Shown piece by piece: positions 6,805-9,524 of a DNA stretch of 9,524 nucleotides (positions are counted from its first letter, which is position 1; each line of letters begins with the position of its first letter). The translations under genes and the position numbers were made by a program. Below the pieces are notes generated by a model, which saw only the letters and a list, made by a program, of their open reading frames with translations, was not told the origin of the DNA and did not search any database. This DNA comes from JAJKIP01 sp040509055 (lineage in GTDB: Bacteria > Bacteroidota > Bacteroidia > Chitinophagales > Chitinophagaceae): NCBI GenBank assembly GCA_040509055.1, contig JBEVLT010000415.1:1-9524 (forward strand), written 5' to 3'.

Positions 6805-8417
6805 TGAGAAGAGTACTGATCATTACGCTTGTCATTTCCTGTTTACATACAACAGCACAGGAACGTTCTGCCTTGCCCCGGCTGGTGAAGAAGGGGGATG
6901 TGACACAGTTATGGGTGGATGGCAAACCCTTCCTGGTGCTGGGAGGCGAGCTGGGCAATTCCAGCGCTTCGGATGCTGCCTACATGCGACCGGTATGGCC
7001 AAAGCTGCGGCAGATGAACCTGAACACGGTATTGGCCCCGGTGTACTGGGAGCTCATCGAGCCGGTGGAAGGAAAGTTTGACTTTTCATCTGTCGATACG
7101 CTGATAAAGCATGCGCGGCTGAACAACATGAAGCTGGTGCTGCTTTGGTTTGGCGCCTGGAAAAACAGCATGTCCTGCTATGCGCCTGCCTGGGTGAAAA
7201 CGAATACGGCAAGATTCCCAAGGATCGCTGACCGGGAAGGTGTCCTGCACGAGATCCTCACGCCCTTCAATCAAAATAACCTGCAGGCGGATATCCATGC
7301 ATTTACGGCGCTGATGCGCCACCTGAAGCAGGCCGATGCAAAGCAGCAGACGGTGATCACCATCCAGGTGGAAAACGAGATCGGTATGCTGCCCGATGCA
7401 CGTAGCTATGATGCAGCAGCCAATGCCGCGTTCAAAGCACCTGTTCCCGCCCGGCTTTTCGATTACCTGCAAACGCATCAGCATGACCTGCTTCCCGAAT
7501 TGAAAGCCGCCTGGGAGGCAAAAGGATCGCGGACCTCCGGTACCTGGGAAGAAGTATTTGGAAAAAGCCTTGCTACGGACGAGCTCTTCATGGCCTGGTA
7601 TTATGCGGTATTTGTAAATGAACTGACCACAGCCGGCAAAGCGGTATATAACCTGCCGATGTATGTCAATGCGGCGCTCAATGCGCCCGGGCGCAAGCCG
7701 GGCGACTATCCCAGCGCAGGGCCTTTGCCGCACGTAATGGATATCTGGAAGGCGGCGGCACCGGCCATCGACATGCTGGCGCCGGATTTTTACAACCCTT
7801 TGTTCAGGCATTGGTGCGACCTGTATACCCGGGCAGGCGATCCCTTGTTCATCCCCGAGATCCGTTTTGAAGCCGGCGTGGATGCCAAGGCATTTTTTGC
7901 ATTCGGCCATTACAACTGCCTGGCCTTTTCCCCTTTCTCCATCGAATCCACAGAGCAACCGGGCAATGAGCCGATCGGCAAAGCGTATGCGGTCCTGCAG
8001 CAATTAACTCCCTTGCTTACGCAATACCAGCCTGCCGGTAGTGTCAGGGGATTCTTACTGGAAAAAGATTCTGTTCAAAACCTACAGCTTGGCAATTACC
8101 TCATCAGCATCGATCATGAGTACAAGCTGGGCTGGTCGCCTGGCGCCAAAGAAAAGAGCTGGCCGCAGGTCGGGGGACTGATCATCGCTACAGGCCCGGA
8201 TGAGTTTTATGTGGCCGGTACCGGGCTGGTGATGACGTTTGCTTCCCTGGATAAAACTAAAAAAGCAGGTTTTCTCAGCATCGATGAGGGCGTATTCGTG
8301 AACGGTGAATGGAAACCGGGCCGCCGGATGAACGGTGACCAGGATCACCAGGGAAGGCATGTGCGGATACCGGGGCAGGAATACAGTATACAACATGTAA
8401 AGCTGTATAGGTATTGA
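6804..8417 (+). CDS. GH35-type beta-galactosidase with DUF5597-like C-terminal domain
   Basis: A 537-residue exported glycoside hydrolase. Residues about 25-400 form a clan-A TIM barrel: LWVDGKPFLVLGGELGNSS near the start, NTVLAPVYWELIEPVEGKFD at 74-93, acid/base Glu192 in QVENEIG, and nucleophile Glu352 in PEIRFEAG. Residues about 410-537 are a beta-rich domain (GFLLEKDSVQ, LGNYLISIDHEYKLGW, DEFYVAGTGLVMTF) that fits DUF5597. GH35 enzymes of this build are exo-beta-galactosidases; as I recall, a characterised relative acts on the galactosyl side chains of xyloglucan. Export: hydrophobic residues 4-14 and cleavage TTA|Q19 suggest signal peptidase I, but VISC13 also fits a lipobox, so a lipoprotein is possible. 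It is the last gene of the operon; its start overlaps the deacetylase stop by one base, and a hairpin follows 20 nt after its stop. Confidence 0.87.
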   Translation: MRRVLIITLVISCLHTTAQERSALPRLVKKGDVTQLWVDGKPFLVLGGELGNSSASDAAYMRPVWPKLRQMNLNTVLAPVYWELIEPVEGKFDFSSVDTLIKHARLNNMKLVLLWFGAWKNSMSCYAPAWVKTNTARFPRIADREGVLHEILTPFNQNNLQADIHAFTALMRHLKQADAKQQTVITIQVENEIGMLPDARSYDAAANAAFKAPVPARLFDYLQTHQHDLLPELKAAWEAKGSRTSGTWEEVFGKSLATDELFMAWYYAVFVNELTTAGKAVYNLPMYVNAALNAPGRKPGDYPSAGPLPHVMDIWKAAAPAIDMLAPDFYNPLFRHWCDLYTRAGDPLFIPEIRFEAGVDAKAFFAFGHYNCLAFSPFSIESTEQPGNEPIGKAYAVLQQLTPLLTQYQPAGSVRGFLLEKDSVQNLQLGNYLISIDHEYKLGWSPGAKEKSWPQVGGLIIATGPDEFYVAGTGLVMTFASLDKTKKAGFLSIDEGVFVNGEWKPGRRMNGDQDHQGRHVRIPGQEYSIQHVKLYRY

Positions 8418-8437
8418 GGTAAATTGTTCCTGTCACC

Positions 8438-8485
8438 CGGCAATGCAGATCGGTAAAAGCTTCCTGCATTGCTGCCTTCTTATAC
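8438..8485 (+). terminator. Hairpin after the GH35 gene, probable operon terminator
   Basis: Bases 8438-8448 pair with 8464-8474: nine perfect pairs (GCAATGCAG with CTGCATTGC) extended by one G-U and one C-G pair, with a 15-nt loop. It lies 20 nt after the GH35 stop. The downstream tract is only moderately T-rich (CCTTCTTATACT), so termination may be partial or the hairpin may instead stabilise the 3' end of the mRNA. Confidence 0.5.
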
Positions 8486-8493
8486 TATAATTC

Positions 8494-8693
8494 GGATGTT
8501 TTATACAATCCCCACATTTGTAAATATCGTATATGAACGATTGGCGGTAAATATATCCCGAACAGCAGGAATATACACACCCGCCCCGCCGTCTTTTCGT
8601 TGAAAGAAATAAAGATCCGGGCTTTAAAATACCTTATGAAAGGTATGCATGGAGCATGCTTTACAGGCCAGGCAGCAGGTTTGGATGTTTTAT
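8494..8693. repeat. Pair of 11-bp direct repeats GGATGTTTTAT
   Basis: Identical GGATGTTTTAT copies occur at 8494-8504 and 8683-8693, 189 bp apart, both preceded by a short T-containing stretch. They could be paired regulator sites, but an AT-rich 11-mer could also recur by chance in a region this size. The function is unknown. Confidence 0.3.
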
Positions 8694-8803
8694 TCCTGTC
8701 TTTATATGTATCACAATAACATGTTATGAAGCGATAGTTTGACCTGCTTTTGTACGTGGCATGGTATTTTACCCATAACAGTATTCAACAAACAAGTACA
8801 GTT

Positions 8804-9385
8804 ATGAAAAAAGTTATTATTTGCCTGGCAGCGACAGGGCTCGTGTTTTCCATGCAGGCTTCCGCGCAAATACAGAAAGGCAATCTTTTAGTGGGCGGTG
8901 ATATCGCTAATTTTAACCTGGGCCTGGATGGCGGGGGCAACTTCTCCGCTCAGATTGATCCGAAAGTAGCCTGGTTTGTGCGCGACAACCTGGCCATCGG
9001 CGGCTATCTTTCATTGGGAATAAACACGGCCAAAGGGAATGGCACGAGCGTAAGTTATGGAGTTGGTTCGCTGGCGAGGTATTATCTGAGCAGCGATGCC
9101 ATCAACGTACTGCGTAATTCGCGGTTTTTCCTGGAAGGCACCATCGGTATAGCAGGTGATAATCCGGCAGTAGGCAACAATACCAACGGTCTTGGACTGG
9201 GCATAGGGCCAGGCTGGACGTATTTTATTACACCGAATGTAGGATTGGAAGCGCTGCTGAAGTATAACGGCATTGTCGGTTTTGGCAGCAAGCCTACCTC
9301 CAACGATCTCGGGCTTTCAGTCGGTTTCCAGATCTACCTGCCCACGGCAAGGTTGAAAAAAATAGCGAAAGACGTAAGTAATTAA
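8804..9385 (+). CDS. Outer-membrane beta-barrel (porin/opacity-like) protein
   Basis: The ATG at 8804 is chosen because it opens a clean signal peptide (MKKVIICLAATG..., cleavage ASA|Q22); the frame is open upstream to a TTG at 8750, but those 18 extra residues would bury the signal. The 193-residue product has alternating polar and hydrophobic stretches ending in aromatic residues, typical of eight-or-so-stranded barrels: GNLLVGGDIANFNLGL, IDPKVAWFVRDNLAIGGYLSL (strand-turn-strand), RFFLEGTIGIAG, LGLGIGPGWTYFITPNVGLEALL and DLGLSVGFQIYL. The 'xxPKVxxFVxDNLAIGG' pattern is common in Bacteroidota OMP_b-brl proteins. A short charged tail (RLKKIAKDVSN) follows the last strand. It acts in the outer membrane; the specific role is unknown. 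It has its own leader and a strong terminator, so it is probably unrelated to the hydrolase operon. Confidence 0.85.
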   Translation: MKKVIICLAATGLVFSMQASAQIQKGNLLVGGDIANFNLGLDGGGNFSAQIDPKVAWFVRDNLAIGGYLSLGINTAKGNGTSVSYGVGSLARYYLSSDAINVLRNSRFFLEGTIGIAGDNPAVGNNTNGLGLGIGPGWTYFITPNVGLEALLKYNGIVGFGSKPTSNDLGLSVGFQIYLPTARLKKIAKDVSN

Positions 9386-9401
9386 TTTATTCCGGCAAAC
9401 G

Positions 9402-9446
9402 AAAAAGGGTGTCTCAATAGCATGAGGCACCCTCTTTTTTGTTTTT
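9402..9446. terminator. Strong bidirectional rho-independent terminator
   Basis: AGGGTGTCTCA (9406-9416) pairs with TGAGGCACCCT (9423-9433): eleven pairs including one U-G, with a 6-nt loop ATAGCA. It is preceded by AAAAA and followed by CTTTTTTGTTTTT, so it has a U-tract on either strand. It ends the beta-barrel gene on the plus strand and could end a convergent gene on the minus strand. Confidence 0.92.
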
Positions 9447-9463
9447 ATTCCAAACTGTTTTTG

Positions 9464-9524
9464 CTATCCAGGCACTAAGAAAGTTGGATTATCCTCTTTA
9501 TTAATTTCAGGATCGTGGTTATCC
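9464..9524 (-). CDS. Possible C-terminal end of a convergent gene, partial
   Basis: On the minus strand a frame open to the window edge reads DNHDPEINKEDNPTFLVPG and stops with TAG (plus-strand CTA at 9464-9466), 30 nt before the bidirectional terminator, which is where a convergent gene should end. Only 19 codons are visible and another minus-strand frame is also open for 15 codons, so coding status is tentative. The acidic, proline-containing tail is not recognised. Confidence 0.35.
   Translation of the reverse strand, partial: DNHDPEINKEDNPTFLVPG

Larger units (their letters stand above)
8418..8803. other. Intergenic region between the hydrolase operon and the outer-membrane protein gene
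   Basis: No convincing gene is seen on either strand in this 386-nt, AT-richer stretch. Contents: the hairpin at 8438-8474; an 11-bp direct repeat GGATGTTTTAT at 8494-8504 and 8683-8693; a 7-bp inverted repeat ATACCTT-ATGA-AAGGTAT at 8629-8646; and a smaller one, GCATG-GAG-CATGC, at 8647-8659. Promoter candidates for the downstream gene are imperfect: TGCTTTTG at 8745-8752 (one mismatch to TAnnTTTG), CACATTTG at 8513-8520 (one mismatch), and TTTG at 8680-8683 or 8738-8741 as possible -33 elements. The real start site cannot be fixed from sequence alone. Confidence 0.6.

Noticed and set aside
7086..8003. 305-codon open frame on the minus strand inside the GH35 gene
   Set aside because: It lies antisense to a gene with clear catalytic motifs, and its translation shows no recognisable domain; long antisense frames are common in GC-rich genes.
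8750..8803. TTG at 8750 as the start of the beta-barrel gene
   Set aside because: It adds 18 unlikely residues ahead of a textbook signal peptide beginning at 8804.

Overview
The window looks like a chromosomal segment of a Bacteroidota bacterium, most likely a Chitinophagaceae-type soil or plant-matter degrader. Reasons: moderately GC-rich coding DNA; start codons without clear Shine-Dalgarno sequences; an exact Bacteroidota-type -7 box (TAnnTTTG) ahead of the main gene cluster; a signal peptide followed by Gln in all six complete exported proteins; and protein families typical of Bacteroidota polysaccharide-degrading loci (DUF6807/PmoA-like, GH35 with DUF5597, CE15, sialate-O-acetylesterase-like SGNH). 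Everything is read from sequence alone; the family names come from motif recognition, not from searches.

Layout. 1-1145: 3' part of a DUF6807 (PmoA-like) gene whose start lies outside the window. 1146-1224: short gap with a 15-bp inverted repeat abutting a -7 box. 1225-8417: a tight, single-direction cluster of six reading frames. First comes a 66-codon ORF that looks like the beginning of a Tat-exported Gfo/Idh/MocA oxidoreductase with its body missing. It is followed by an esterase-D-like alpha/beta hydrolase with an extra C-terminal beta domain, an SGNH acetylesterase with an inserted jelly-roll domain (sialate-O-acetylesterase/CE20 type), a CE15-type glucuronoyl esterase, a NodB/CE4-like deacetylase and a GH35-type beta-galactosidase. 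Junctions are ATGA overlap, ATGA overlap, 6-nt gap, 17-nt gap and TAATG overlap, so one polycistronic mRNA is likely. A hairpin 20 nt after the GH35 stop probably ends it. 8418-8803: a 386-nt AT-richer intergenic region with hairpins and an 11-bp direct repeat. 8804-9385: an outer-membrane beta-barrel protein in its own unit. 9402-9446: a strong bidirectional terminator. 9464-9524: the possible tail of a convergent minus-strand gene.

How the genes may work together (inference). Four hydrolases of three folds that attack esters or N/O-acetyl groups sit beside one exo-acting galactosidase. This suggests a periplasmic decoration-removal module for a heavily esterified plant hemicellulose. CE15 points to 4-O-methyl-glucuronoyl esters of glucuronoxylan-lignin; the CE20-like and GH35-DUF5597 pair points to acetylated galactosyl side chains such as those of xyloglucan. 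No SusC/SusD pair, endo-glycanase or sensor-regulator is in the window, so a complete utilisation locus is not shown. The most unusual items are the vestigial Gfo/Idh start kept in translational coupling with the first esterase, the inverted repeat beside the promoter, and the CE15 protein that has Ser where the canonical catalytic Glu should be.
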